36,344 nt of DNA from Candidatus Peregrinibacteria bacterium RIFOXYB2_FULL_33_20 (GCA_001788835.1 MFXK01000035.1:1-36344), one strand, 5' to 3'; shown: positions 1 through 8,272, counted from the first letter of the stretch. Notes: generated by a model from the sequence alone, not told the origin. Made by a program: numbers and translations.

Positions 1-700
1 CAGAACAACTTACGGCAGGATCTCCTGGATTAGTCACGTACACACTTCCATCGCACATCCCACTTATCATCCAATTCACAACTATTTGATTGTTAAAATC
101 ACCTGAAATTTCGTATCTGCCATCATTACATTTGCCTTCACTATTATAAGCAGTTTTACATGGAGCCCTGACAATTATTCTTATTTCACTTAAATTATCT
201 AAGATGTTGTGAATATTTCCATCTTTGTCTTTGATATAAAGTGGTATTGCAATTGACTTACCTGGATATAATTTGTTCCAGTTGCAGGGATGATCCCAGC
301 TATCATATTGCTCATCATTTTTATTAATAATTGTGCAAGTATCAAAAGCATCGCCATTGCCCTTGCGGGGGATTGGATAATAGCCCGTGCCATCATCTAA
401 TTTAACGGTGGCATCAGATAAGCCCTTGATCCACCATTTTGCTGTGGCATGATTAAGAGCCACAATATTTGGACTTGCTTCTGAACCGCTATCGTATCCA
501 GGACCGGCAGATTTGAGTTGATATTTGGCAAGAGAAATTGCTGACTGCGCTGCGTAATATGCCTGTACTGATTCCACTGATTCGTTGGTCCTGGTAAGAC
601 TATTGATGATAATATCGCTCAAAGTCAGAGCCACGATGCTGATGGCGGTGATAATCGAAATGGAAATAAATAAGGAAAAAGCTTTATTTTTGTTTTTCAT
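1..700 (-). CDS. PilX-like minor prepilin, partial (3' end outside window)
   Basis: The frame is open from the ATG at 698-700 to the window edge, giving 233 codons with no stop. The N-terminus is MKNKNKAFSLFISISII, a short basic leader followed by a hydrophobic helix to about residue 30. This is the shape of a type III prepilin signal. The predicted -1 residue is Ala rather than Gly, and there is no Glu at +5. The rest is hydrophilic, with several Cys (DTCTI, PCNW, APCK, KCND, MCDG), as in exported domains that form disulfides. It is the third prepilin-like gene in the same direction, so it is probably a minor pilin or PilX-like subunit assembled by a type IV pilus machine. The operon context is solid. 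The PilX assignment rests on gene order and N-terminal shape only. Confidence 0.65.
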   Translation of the reverse strand, partial: MKNKNKAFSLFISISIITAISIVALTLSDIIINSLTRTNESVESVQAYYAAQSAISLAKYQLKSAGPGYDSGSEASPNIVALNHATAKWWIKGLSDATVKLDDGTGYYPIPRKGNGDAFDTCTIINKNDEQYDSWDHPCNWNKLYPGKSIAIPLYIKDKDGNIHNILDNLSEIRIIVRAPCKTAYNSEGKCNDGRYEISGDFNNQIVVNWMISGMCDGSVYVTNPGDPAVSCS

Positions 701-888
701 TGATGGAGTTTTAATTATTTAAGCGAGAGTTATTTTAAGAAATTTGTCAAAAAACACAATATATAAATTTTTTTTCAAATGACAGATTTTGGATGTTTGG
801 TGTAATTCGAAATGGCTACAAATTATCATCAGTGAGATCAAAATCAGAGTGTTCTTAAAGAAGTGTTGAATCTGAAGCTCACGGCTTT

Positions 889-1527
889 TTAATAATTACT
901 AATGACACTTTCAATCTCAACCTTGCTGTAATTCGTTCTATTTTTGAAATAAATAATGGCAGTTAATTTCAATAAATCCCCTTCTTGAATATTTGATGAA
1001 TTTTGCATTTCTGCGACGCTGGGATCATTATTGGAAATTTTTTCGACCTTTACTGCTCGAAAAAAATTTGTGGGATCAGTTGTAACAGTCTGTACATACA
1101 TATCATTAATTTTGTAAATTCTAAATTCTTCTGCTGGTGTAGAATTTGCCTCTATCAAACTTTGCATTTTTTTTATCTTCCAACTGAAATTGCTGGGATT
1201 TAAAATAGTAATATAATTATTTTTATTAACATCATCGCCCCAAAGTTCACCTGAACTTATACTGCAGTTATCAATATCTATAGCTCTCCAGCATTTAGGA
1301 GCGGCGTTATAATTAGCACTGCGTACATTAGCTTCTCTAGTATTGATAAAGACCTCCAATCCTTCGCGTGCCAGATTTAATGCAATTAATCTATCTCGCG
1401 CCGCTTGATTGCCCCGAACCGCGCTACTGATAATTCCAAGTGAGGCGGAAGCACCAATCCCAACAATCACTATTGCCACAATAATCTCCAATAAAGTTTC
1501 GGCCGAATTTTGAAATATTTTTTTCAT
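889..1527 (-). CDS. PilV/GspI-like minor prepilin
   Basis: This 212-aa protein begins MKKIFQNSAETLLEIIVAI, a basic leader, a processing site before ETLLE and a hydrophobic helix to about residue 33. ETLLE corresponds to the FTLLE motif of PilV/GspI-type minor pilins. The -1 residue is Ala and the aromatic at +1 is replaced by Glu, both unusual. The pattern AARDRLIALNLAREGLE (about 42-58) is the conserved alpha1-C region of this group. The C-terminal part looks like a beta-rich pilin head. It lies 17 bp downstream of a GspH/FimT-like gene in the same direction. A 188-bp gap separates it from the partial prepilin gene below. Its likely role is priming or tip assembly of a type IV pilus or pseudopilus used for adhesion or DNA uptake. 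Confidence 0.75.
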   Translation of the reverse strand: MKKIFQNSAETLLEIIVAIVIVGIGASASLGIISSAVRGNQAARDRLIALNLAREGLEVFINTREANVRSANYNAAPKCWRAIDIDNCSISSGELWGDDVNKNNYITILNPSNFSWKIKKMQSLIEANSTPAEEFRIYKINDMYVQTVTTDPTNFFRAVKVEKISNNDPSVAEMQNSSNIQEGDLLKLTAIIYFKNRTNYSKVEIESVISNY

Positions 1528-1544
1528 TAACAGTTAATAGTTTT

Positions 1545-2099
1545 TTATTTTATTTCCACTGGCACGCCAGCCAAGGCATTAATATATATTTTTTTTTCTC
1601 GCGCCGCCACTTCCTTGTCTTTTAAGGCAATGACTATTGCAGATAAAGCTCCCGAACTGGCATCTTGAATAGCTACTCCATTTTTAAACGGCTGAAAATT
1701 AATTGTCAGACTATTTGTATTAAGTGGATTTTGCGAACCGTCAACATCTGATATTTCTAAAAAATCAAATGAATAACGGCTATTAATAGAAATAGTATCT
1801 AAATTAAGGTTGTCAGCTTTAAAAAATATTTGATTATTGCTTTTATCAAGAAAAACGGAAAAGTTATTGGCATTAACCAAATTATCAGTACTGTCTTTGA
1901 TTTTAGTGTTGGTCAAAGCATACTGTCGCGCATTATTTAAATATTTCAAAAGTATTTGATAATTGGATTCAAAACTATATCGATATTTTAAGTTCTGATA
2001 CGCCCCAACCCCAGATGCCGTTAAAATACCAATTATAGTTATAACTATAATAATTTCAATCAAGGTAAAAGATTTTTGTCGGCACTTACAAAAAAACAT
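1545..2099 (-). CDS. GspH/FimT-like prepilin
   Basis: This 184-aa protein begins MFFCKCRQKSFTLIEIIIV. FTLIE with Glu at +5 and the following hydrophobic helix (about 11-33) are the classic type IV prepilin N-methylation signal. The -1 residue is Ser where Gly is normal. The next part (YRYSFESNYQILLKYLNNARQYAL) matches the GspH/FimT pattern of a helix leading into a small beta head. It is the first gene of the minus-strand prepilin operon and starts 24 bp downstream of a good promoter. A prepilin peptidase and assembly ATPase would be required but are not in this window. The two Cys in the leader are unusual. The family call is firm; the exact subunit is not. Confidence 0.8.
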   Translation of the reverse strand: MFFCKCRQKSFTLIEIIIVITIIGILTASGVGAYQNLKYRYSFESNYQILLKYLNNARQYALTNTKIKDSTDNLVNANNFSVFLDKSNNQIFFKADNLNLDTISINSRYSFDFLEISDVDGSQNPLNTNSLTINFQPFKNGVAIQDASSGALSAIVIALKDKEVAAREKKIYINALAGVPVEIK

Positions 2100-2122
2100 A
2101 GGATACTAATAAAACTAATTAA

Positions 2123-2151
2123 ATTTTAACCGCAAGGTAGGTAAATTTCAA
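2123..2151 (-). promoter_or_regulatory. Sigma-70 promoter for the prepilin operon
   Basis: On the minus strand, TTGAAA (2146-2151) and TAAAAT (2123-2128) are separated by exactly 17 bases. Each hexamer matches consensus at five of six positions. The -10 box ends 24 bases before the ATG of the first prepilin gene, giving a very short leader. Confidence 0.6.
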
Positions 2152-2376
2152 ATAGAATTATAAAAAATACTGAACGAATAAATAATCGTGACCCCGAAGA
2201 TATAATCTTTGATATGCTTTGTACGCCAACAAATAGGAAAATTTGATTTAAGATTTTCATTTAGACTTTTTATCCCACATTTTTTCGAGAAGCGGCTCAA
2301 GATAAATTTATTAAAAAAATTATCTTAATGGAGATGATGATAGTAGGTTTATGATTTGTTAATAAATAGAAAATAT

Positions 2377-2406
2377 TTGACATAAGTAGATTTAATTGTT
2401 GATAAT
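2377..2406 (+). promoter_or_regulatory. Sigma-70 promoter for the wHTH/kinase-like pair
   Basis: TTGACA (2377-2382) is a perfect -35 box. After an 18-base spacer comes GATAAT (2401-2406), which matches five of six -10 positions. The start codon is at 2438, so the leader is about 25 bases. No Shine-Dalgarno sequence is visible before that ATG. Confidence 0.7.
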
Positions 2407-2437
2407 AAAATACTGTACAAAATAATATTTTATACTT

Positions 2438-5362
2438 ATGCCGATAACAGTCCTTGAAAGTGTTGATTTACAGGAAAAATTCCAAAAAGCAGAAGAAGCT
2501 AATGATGTAATTCAGCAGGCTTATATCTTACAAGAGATTGTTCAGCAAGTAAGAATAGAATTGACTGCTGAAAAAAGACCAAAAATTAATGAACGAGTTA
2601 GTGCCCTTACAGGCCTTACACCTCCACAAATATACGATTTATTAGCTGTTTTGGAAATTCCAGAAGAAATATTAACTTTACTTAATTTTAAAGAAGCTAA
2701 AATTAGCTCTTTAGGTGCGCTAATAATTGCTTTTGCGATGAGGAGAGTAAGAAATTTTGCGGGGGAGGTCTTAAATCAAACTGTTATCATAAGTCGTGTA
2801 ATTGAAGTATTGGAATTAAAGGAAAATTATAATTATGTGGGTGGTCAAGCTAAAGGAAACAGTGTAACCGATAGATTAGATGCTTTTTTTGAGGCTTTAT
2901 ATAATGAAAGTCCAGAAAATAGCGAATTAAGACTACATATATTATTGAGCATAATGCTAATTTCAATAAGACCGGGCCAAAAACGTTTTACCAGTGCTGT
3001 AACAGATAGGTTTCGACAATTGCAAGGTTTCGATGGTGTCATGATAGAAAAAGCCTTAAGAGAAAAAGATTATCCTTTTGATAGGGTGGCAAGATTTATT
3101 AATGATTGTAAACAACAATTTACTTCTGTAGAAGATCAGCTTACAATTGCGCATCTTGAAACAGCCTTTCAAAGATCGAAAAGACCTCCAAAATTTCAAC
3201 CTGTTGCAGGCGCTCCTGATTTAATCAGAAGACATGCTGATATTTTTGGAAATGACAAACGTCACCACATGGCTACGAAATTAGCAGAAGCAGCTGCGCA
3301 AGGTGAATGGTTAACTCCAAGTGAAATTGAAGCTTATTTAAAAAACCAAGGTTTTGAATGTAATTATCCAATTAGGGATATGAGATTTCTAAAGGATGAA
3401 TTAGCACAAATTGGAATTGAAGTTGAAAGAGTGGAAAACGCGGCAGAATATTTTTTACGATTTAAAACAAGTGATAATAAAGAACAGATTTCCTGTCGTA
3501 GTATAGACGAAATTTTAATGGTTAGCGAGTATCCAAGAATAGAAGGTCTTATAACTATGGTTTTATCTCAAGCAGATAGATTTTCTTATGTACCACATTT
3601 GCTAATAGCTTATTGGTTAGCTGAGGCGACTGAAAACGGGCAAATTATGAGTACTGAAGATATTTTAAAAAAATTAAATGGATACTACCAGCAGGGAATA
3701 TCTTCTTTACCAAATCCATTACAAGCGGTTATAAATAAAAACAAATTTAAACCATCTAAAATAATATCTAAAGCCATAGAATTAAAAGTAGTAATGAAGT
3801 TTATGGATTGTAATCTCCAGGGATTACGTTTACAGCACTTCACTGGTTCTAGGGCCGAAACTAGAACAATGTGCCACTATTATCGTTTGTATCCAAGTGA
3901 TCATAAAGCTGTCTTAGCGCAAGAAAGGAGCTCATTACCAGAACATATATTGAAAAATTTTAAAAAATTTGATAATGACAGTTTAAGAGTGGTAATTGGA
4001 TATGCAATGGCTAACATCCAAACTGGTAAATTTACTCATGAAGTAATTACTCTATTAATTGAAGCACTTATAAACGGCTCATTAACAGTGCCAGAAGGCC
4101 TCCAATCTGATATTGCGGTAGTAACTAAAGAAAATATCAGATTTAGCGATAGGGTGTATGCTTTAAATTTAGATTTTATTAAGAAAGCTTTTGATATGTT
4201 GGGCTTAGAAATAGTAAAAGTACAATTATCACATTCTCAACAAAGAAAAACAGCATATGAAGTTCGTTGTAAAGATTCAACAAGCTTACAGGTTAACTCG
4301 CGTTTAGTTCAAGATGAAAATGAAAATTATAAACGGGATTTTTCTAAACATATAAGAGCTAATCTTGATGTCTTTTCTGATAATGATGTCTTGAGATATT
4401 TCATCGCTATAAAAATTGCAGAATCTACAGAACCTCTTACCGCAAGAGAAATTACAAAAGCTTTAGGTTTAAATCAGACCTATAGTTTTATGGTGTCTAG
4501 TATTTTGAGAGAACTTGCTGATTCGCTTTCATATATCGGAATTGGTCTTGATCAAGCAAAAGGAAGTAAAGTTAAATATTCACTTAAATGGGTAAATAAA
4601 AGTGAAACAAGTTACGGATCAATTTCCTATCGCCGGATAAGCGATTATCAAAGAAGAGGAGCAGAGACGGATAGAAATGTCCGAGAAGTGATAGACATAC
4701 AGGCAATATCTGCTGATATAAAATTAGTTAGAGGAGGATTAACAGGAGGAGTTTTAGAAGATATAGGCGGAGTAAAATTTGTAAAACCCGTAGCGTTACG
4801 CGTGCCTGAACAACAAAGAGTTAATATCCCTACAGAAGAAATTTGGCCAGTAGCTCCAAAACCAATACCTGTATTTTATTCAGTGCAAGAAAATGATGGA
4901 GTGTTAATCCTTACCGAAAGTGGAGAAAAAGAACAAGAAGTATTAAGAATAACACAAGGGACATTAATAGTTACTAAAAGCGATCATAAATCTAGTCCTT
5001 TATTCACTATTTTTCCCATACAAGTACTAGGAATAGATATCATAGATAAGAAACCATTTATTATAGGCTCAGTGATGGGAGTTAATAACAGGACCAATAT
5101 TTTTTTACCTTTAAATTCTTTTGAAGCTTTATCGCCAGAATCAACGTATATAAGAGAAATGGATGCTCCTGCTATATGGCATGTCATTAATCGATTAACA
5201 GGAATTATTGATTACAAGGGACAAAGAACGAATAAGTTAATGGAAATAATTTCTATATTTATGCCAAAATATAAAGAATGGATTTCTACTCATTCTGATA
5301 GGGCAATCTCTACCAAGGAAATTGAAGAGATGTGTAAAAAAACCTTTACCGCTGTCCCTTGA
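2438..5362 (+). CDS. Large protein with ParB-like HTH and repeated winged-helix-like modules, function unknown
   Basis: This 974-aa protein has no signal peptide or membrane segment. Residues about 47-85 (LTGLTPPQIYDLLAVLEIP, then EEILTLLNFKEAKISSLG) have the pattern of the ParB/Spo0J central HTH, a recognition helix, LxxLxLPEE and then a GHA-like segment. Four later stretches share one pattern: a helix with IAxxLAEA, a TxxEI helix, a recognition-like helix ending LxxELxxIG, then a charged beta hairpin. They lie at about 263-345, 385-490, 512-612 and 645-720. I read these as winged-helix modules. The part from about 750 onward is beta-rich and ends in a helical tail; I do not recognise it. 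No ParB CTPase motif (GERRxRA) is visible. It is the first gene of an operon with a kinase-like protein. It may be a DNA-binding regulator or scaffold. The DNA-binding reading is inference from sequence pattern. Confidence 0.6.
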   Translation: MPITVLESVDLQEKFQKAEEANDVIQQAYILQEIVQQVRIELTAEKRPKINERVSALTGLTPPQIYDLLAVLEIPEEILTLLNFKEAKISSLGALIIAFAMRRVRNFAGEVLNQTVIISRVIEVLELKENYNYVGGQAKGNSVTDRLDAFFEALYNESPENSELRLHILLSIMLISIRPGQKRFTSAVTDRFRQLQGFDGVMIEKALREKDYPFDRVARFINDCKQQFTSVEDQLTIAHLETAFQRSKRPPKFQPVAGAPDLIRRHADIFGNDKRHHMATKLAEAAAQGEWLTPSEIEAYLKNQGFECNYPIRDMRFLKDELAQIGIEVERVENAAEYFLRFKTSDNKEQISCRSIDEILMVSEYPRIEGLITMVLSQADRFSYVPHLLIAYWLAEATENGQIMSTEDILKKLNGYYQQGISSLPNPLQAVINKNKFKPSKIISKAIELKVVMKFMDCNLQGLRLQHFTGSRAETRTMCHYYRLYPSDHKAVLAQERSSLPEHILKNFKKFDNDSLRVVIGYAMANIQTGKFTHEVITLLIEALINGSLTVPEGLQSDIAVVTKENIRFSDRVYALNLDFIKKAFDMLGLEIVKVQLSHSQQRKTAYEVRCKDSTSLQVNSRLVQDENENYKRDFSKHIRANLDVFSDNDVLRYFIAIKIAESTEPLTAREITKALGLNQTYSFMVSSILRELADSLSYIGIGLDQAKGSKVKYSLKWVNKSETSYGSISYRRISDYQRRGAETDRNVREVIDIQAISADIKLVRGGLTGGVLEDIGGVKFVKPVALRVPEQQRVNIPTEEIWPVAPKPIPVFYSVQENDGVLILTESGEKEQEVLRITQGTLIVTKSDHKSSPLFTIFPIQVLGIDIIDKKPFIIGSVMGVNNRTNIFLPLNSFEALSPESTYIREMDAPAIWHVINRLTGIIDYKGQRTNKLMEIISIFMPKYKEWISTHSDRAISTKEIEEMCKKTFTAVP

Positions 5363-5401
5363 AACGTTCTATTATAAAAGAATATATTGTTATTTGTTTT
5401 T

Positions 5402-6460
5402 ATGTCTGAGAGATATTTGCTTGTTAAGTCAAATTCTTCACCGGATTTGCTGCGTGAATGTTTAGAATTTGATCCAAAAGACCCGGCAAAATGTAGAGTG
5501 CATGTCTTACCAGCGGCAAAGATAGGAGAGGATAGAATAAAAATAGATATATTGCTTGATTCAGATGATATAAAAAATAACATAACTGTTCGACAAAAGC
5601 ATTCTCATCATCAGGTAATTGTCACTTTATTAAAAGATAGAGGTTTAGGTTTAGTTTACGATCTTGAGGATGGAATTTTGAAAATAATAAACTTAGAAAG
5701 ATTAAAGACGCTTGATAATATGCACATACTTAATGGGAAATTAAGAGAAATTGACCATAAACATTTAGGAAAAGTGTTTGGGATAAGGGATATAATTTTG
5801 ATTGATGAGGAAAATGAAAAAAGAATAATAGGAATTTTATCAAGAAAAGAGCGAGTGGTGGAAAATTTACACACATTAATAAAAGAAAGAAACTCAGAAA
5901 CTGATTTACCTCAATTAGCAATTTTTCTTTTACAATCACTACAAGGCTTGCAAGCACTCCATAATGAAAAATTGATATTTGGTGATTTTAAATTGCCTAA
6001 TATTGAAATTGTCAAAGAAGGCGAAGAAAAAATAGCAAAATTATTGGATTTTGACACTATTCAAGAAGTAGATAAATGTGTTATATATCAATGTTTCTCC
6101 TGTGGTTACACCCCTTCGAGTGCTCAATTAGATCGCACCTCTTTTTCTAATGACGTGCTTTCTGTTGGCAGGGGATTAATTGGACTCTTAGCTCCAGAAA
6201 TGCTGGCAATTTATAGTTTTGCTGATAAAATGCGATTAATGTTTGGCGATAGTGAACATGATAATTTAGATGAAGTTTATGAAGAATTATTAAGTAGTAG
6301 AAATAAATTTATTGAAACTTATGAATATCCAGAAGAATTAGTTGATATTATGATTGCCGCGAACCATCCAGAACAAATTCAAAGACCTTCTTTGGCGGAT
6401 ATTATGGATGTGATTGAAAAATCTATTCCGAAATTGCCTTTGCGATATCCAGAATTTTAA
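5402..6460 (+). CDS. Divergent Ser/Thr protein kinase-like protein
   Basis: The ATG at 5402 gives 352 aa; an upstream TTG at 5387 is in frame but less likely. The second half shows a kinase C-lobe. LHNEKLIFGDFKLPNIEI stands for the catalytic loop: Asp195, Lys197 and Asn200 of HRDxKxxN are kept, but HR is replaced by FG. LLDFD stands for DFG, with the metal-binding Asp216 kept and Gly changed to Asp. CGYTPSSAQ resembles the GYxAPE segment, and SNDVLSVGRGLIGLL the DxxSLGxxLxELL helix. IQRPSLADIMDVI matches the RPS/T ending of the fold. A candidate VAIK lysine is in ILKIINLE (about 94). No glycine-rich loop is clear. It follows the HTH protein by 39 bp with no promoter between, so the two are probably co-transcribed. 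It could be an active kinase with a variant loop or a pseudokinase sensor. Confidence 0.65.
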   Translation: MSERYLLVKSNSSPDLLRECLEFDPKDPAKCRVHVLPAAKIGEDRIKIDILLDSDDIKNNITVRQKHSHHQVIVTLLKDRGLGLVYDLEDGILKIINLERLKTLDNMHILNGKLREIDHKHLGKVFGIRDIILIDEENEKRIIGILSRKERVVENLHTLIKERNSETDLPQLAIFLLQSLQGLQALHNEKLIFGDFKLPNIEIVKEGEEKIAKLLDFDTIQEVDKCVIYQCFSCGYTPSSAQLDRTSFSNDVLSVGRGLIGLLAPEMLAIYSFADKMRLMFGDSEHDNLDEVYEELLSSRNKFIETYEYPEELVDIMIAANHPEQIQRPSLADIMDVIEKSIPKLPLRYPEF

Positions 6461-6487
6461 TAAATTATACTAATCCACTTTTAAATT

Positions 6488-6829
6488 TTATGAACCCACC
6501 GCCACAAATACCGTAACATACCAGGATTCAACTTTGGCGTAATGCAGATGACCTGAGGCTGTTTGGCCATTTTCTCGGCCTAAATTTATGTGGATGTGAG
6601 GTTTGCCTTCTCTAATTTCGCCAACACCATTAATTTCCAAAGGCTCGCTATATTCTGTAAAAAAATCTTCCATTGGATCATCTTTAGCCATGGTTGAAAT
6701 GCGACAATAATCAATTGCACCAACCACAGAAATAATTGCGCCGCTTTTTAAATTTTGTTCTGCAAATTTTTTTGCCAAAACATCTATCATTTCCTCACCT
6801 TTGTTGATGGTAAACTTTAAAAGTTGCAT
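6488..6829 (-). CDS. PPC/DUF296 domain protein
   Basis: This is a 113-aa protein starting MQLLKFTINKGEEMID. The frame extends further upstream, but only over the pdxS 3' end, so the ATG at 6827-6829 is the sensible start. It matches the single-domain PPC (plant and prokaryote conserved) fold. It has a helix with an LAxxFAEQNLKSG pattern, then GAISVVGA and the metal-site-like HIHINLGRENGQTASGHLH with three spaced His. It ends in a beta strand (WYVTVFVAV). Prokaryotic PPC proteins form trimers; their function is poorly known, with DNA binding proposed from plant AT-hook relatives. It sits 22 bp downstream of pdxS in the same direction, in the place where pdxT would often be found, and is probably co-transcribed. 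Confidence 0.8.
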   Translation of the reverse strand: MQLLKFTINKGEEMIDVLAKKFAEQNLKSGAIISVVGAIDYCRISTMAKDDPMEDFFTEYSEPLEINGVGEIREGKPHIHINLGRENGQTASGHLHYAKVESWYVTVFVAVGS

Positions 6830-6851
6830 AAAAAAATAAAAATTAAAGGTG

Positions 6852-7727
6852 TCACCACCCTCTTTCCGCGTATTTATTTTCCAATTTGGAAATTTCAAGA
6901 CTTTCCATACATTCGCCGAGGCCTTCAGATACCTTGGCAATGATTTCAGGTCTATCAAAATGAAGAGTGGCCTCAACAATAGCGCGAGCTCTTTTGGCGG
7001 GATCAGCTGATTTGAAAATCCCTGAACCAACAAAAACTCCATCACAGCCAAGCTGCATCATCATGGCCGCATCAGCTGGAGTTGCGATTCCTCCTGCCGC
7101 AAAATTTACAACTGGCAGTCTTTTTAAATTTTTTACTTCTTTTACTAATTCTACCGGAACGCGAATTTCTTTGGCGTAAGTTTTTAATTTAGCTTCAGTC
7201 ATATTTTGCAGAGAGTCAATTTCTTCCTTAATTTTGCGCCAGTGTTTGACTGCTTCCACGACATTGCCAGTCCCGGCTTCACCTTTGGTCCTGATCATCG
7301 CCGCCCCTTCATCAATTCTCCGTAAAGCTTCACCAAGATTTGTCGCTCCACAGACAAAAGGAATTTTAAATTTAGATTTATCAACATGAAATTTTTCATC
7401 AGCAGGGGTTAAAACTTCGCTTTCATCAATATAATCCACTCCAAGCGCTTCCAAAATTTGAGCTTCTACAAAATGTCCAATTCTCACTTTAGCCATCACT
7501 GGAATGGAGACGGTTTTCATGATTTCTTTGATCATTTTCGGATCACTCATTCTGGCCACTCCACCATGTTTACGAATATCAGACGGGACTCTTTCCAAAG
7601 CCATCACCGCTACGGCTCCAGCTTTCTCAGCAATTTTAGCTTGTTTGGCATTAACGACATCCATAATTACTCCACTTTTCAGCATTTGAGCTAAGCCTTT
7701 TTTTAATTTTGGGGTGTTTTTTTGCAT
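6852..7727 (-). CDS. pdxS: Pyridoxal 5'-phosphate synthase lyase subunit PdxS
   Basis: PdxS makes pyridoxal phosphate from ribose 5-phosphate, glyceraldehyde 3-phosphate and ammonia. The 291-aa protein covers the full (beta/alpha)8 barrel; family members are usually about 290-300 aa. The key residues are in place: Asp23 (IMDVVNA), Lys80 in [15 protein letters not shown], which binds the pentose, and Lys148 in [16 protein letters not shown], the second imine lysine. Phosphate-binding glycines are in [13 protein letters not shown] and VGSGIF. The start is placed at MQKNTPKL (ATG 7725-7727); the 15-codon extension is Phe-rich and unlike the family. The glutaminase partner PdxT is not adjacent. 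Either it lies elsewhere or the enzyme uses free ammonia. The next gene is a PPC-domain protein. Confidence 0.95.
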   Translation of the reverse strand: MQKNTPKLKKGLAQMLKSGVIMDVVNAKQAKIAEKAGAVAVMALERVPSDIRKHGGVARMSDPKMIKEIMKTVSIPVMAKVRIGHFVEAQILEALGVDYIDESEVLTPADEKFHVDKSKFKIPFVCGATNLGEALRRIDEGAAMIRTKGEAGTGNVVEAVKHWRKIKEEIDSLQNMTEAKLKTYAKEIRVPVELVKEVKNLKRLPVVNFAAGGIATPADAAMMMQLGCDGVFVGSGIFKSADPAKRARAIVEATLHFDRPEIIAKVSEGLGECMESLEISKLENKYAERGW

Positions 7728-7799
7728 TAGTCGAAAGGTAAAGAAAAAATAAAGATGAGAAAATAAAAACACTCTAATTTTATAAAAATAAAACTAACT

Positions 7800-7828
7800 A
7801 TGCTAGTCTTTTATCTCCTTCTTGACAA
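7800..7828 (-). promoter_or_regulatory. Possible pdxS promoter, overlapping the divergent promoter
   Basis: On the minus strand, TTGTCA (7823-7828) and TAGCAT (7800-7805) are spaced by 17 bases. The -35 box occupies the same bases as the -35 box of the plus-strand promoter at 7822. The -10 match is only four of six, so this is tentative. Confidence 0.4.
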
Positions 7829-7850
7829 AATTAGACAAATTGATTATAAT
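7822..7850 (+). promoter_or_regulatory. Consensus sigma-70 promoter
   Basis: TTGACA (7822-7827), 17 bases, TATAAT (7845-7850): a perfect match to the housekeeping promoter consensus. It drives the four-gene operon starting at 7948 and leaves a leader of about 90 bases. Confidence 0.85.
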
Positions 7851-7871
7851 CACTTCCTTTGTAAACATAAT

Positions 7872-7900
7872 CAAATATTAACTTCGCTGTAAAATATTTG
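7872..7900 (+). promoter_or_regulatory. Inverted repeat in the 5' leader
   Basis: CAAATATT (7872-7879) pairs perfectly with AATATTTG (7893-7900) around a 13-base loop. It lies about 15-45 bases after the predicted transcription start of the 7948 operon. It could be an operator or an mRNA hairpin; there is no T-tract, so it is not an obvious terminator. Confidence 0.35.
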
Positions 7901-7947
7901 CATTTGAGGGCTTAAATTATTAATATATTTATACTTAAATTACCATT

Positions 7948-8268
7948 ATGAATTATCCTGATCTTAAATTGGTTATTAAGGAAGTGTGTGGTCAAACAGC
8001 TTGTCCTTCATGTAGTAATAAATATCAGGAAAATGATATTCATATTGTGGGAACAACAAAAAACGAAGGCGTGTTGATGGCCAGATGTCAGAAATGTCAT
8101 TCTAATGTGGTAATTAACGTCTCTGTTACCAGGAAATCAGGGAACGACATTAAAGCTCATGAGCGAGACTGGAAACCAATTTTTACCAAAGTGACGGCAG
8201 ATGAAGTTCTGGATGTTCATAATTTTCTGAATACTTATAATGGAGATTTAACCAATCTTTTTAAATAG
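7948..8268 (+). CDS. Small zinc-ribbon protein, function unknown
   Basis: This 106-aa soluble protein has two CxxC knuckles: CPSC (about 19-22) and CQKC (about 47-50), separated by beta-rich sequence ending GVLMARC. This is the layout of a zinc ribbon. The remainder, including TKVTADEVLDVHNFLNTYNG, looks like a helix-loop-helix tail. It is the first gene of an operon with a lipoprotein, a TsaB-like protein and a Cys-rich protein, and the next start is only 4 bp after its stop. I do not recognise a characterised family. A nucleic-acid-binding or structural zinc role is possible but not shown. Confidence 0.65.
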   Translation: MNYPDLKLVIKEVCGQTACPSCSNKYQENDIHIVGTTKNEGVLMARCQKCHSNVVINVSVTRKSGNDIKAHERDWKPIFTKVTADEVLDVHNFLNTYNGDLTNLFK

Positions 8269-8272
8269 CCGC

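Larger units (their letters stand above)
2100..2437. other. Intergenic region between divergent operons
   Basis: This 338-bp gap holds the prepilin promoter at its left end and the promoter of the 974-aa protein gene at its right end. Between them I see AT-rich sequence, a 7-bp inverted repeat (AAGATAA at 2299-2305 with TTATCTT at 2320-2326) and the short palindrome AAGAT-ATA-ATCTT. No ORF, tRNA or riboswitch is recognisable. Confidence 0.6.

Noticed and set aside
2100-2437. tRNA or riboswitch in the longest gap
   Set aside because: No T-loop-like GTTCRANYC sequence, acceptor pairing or known riboswitch core could be found.
6830-7051. Longer N-terminus for the PPC-domain protein
   Set aside because: The extra 74 residues overlap the pdxS coding sequence in another frame and have no family resemblance; the internal ATG fits PPC proteins.
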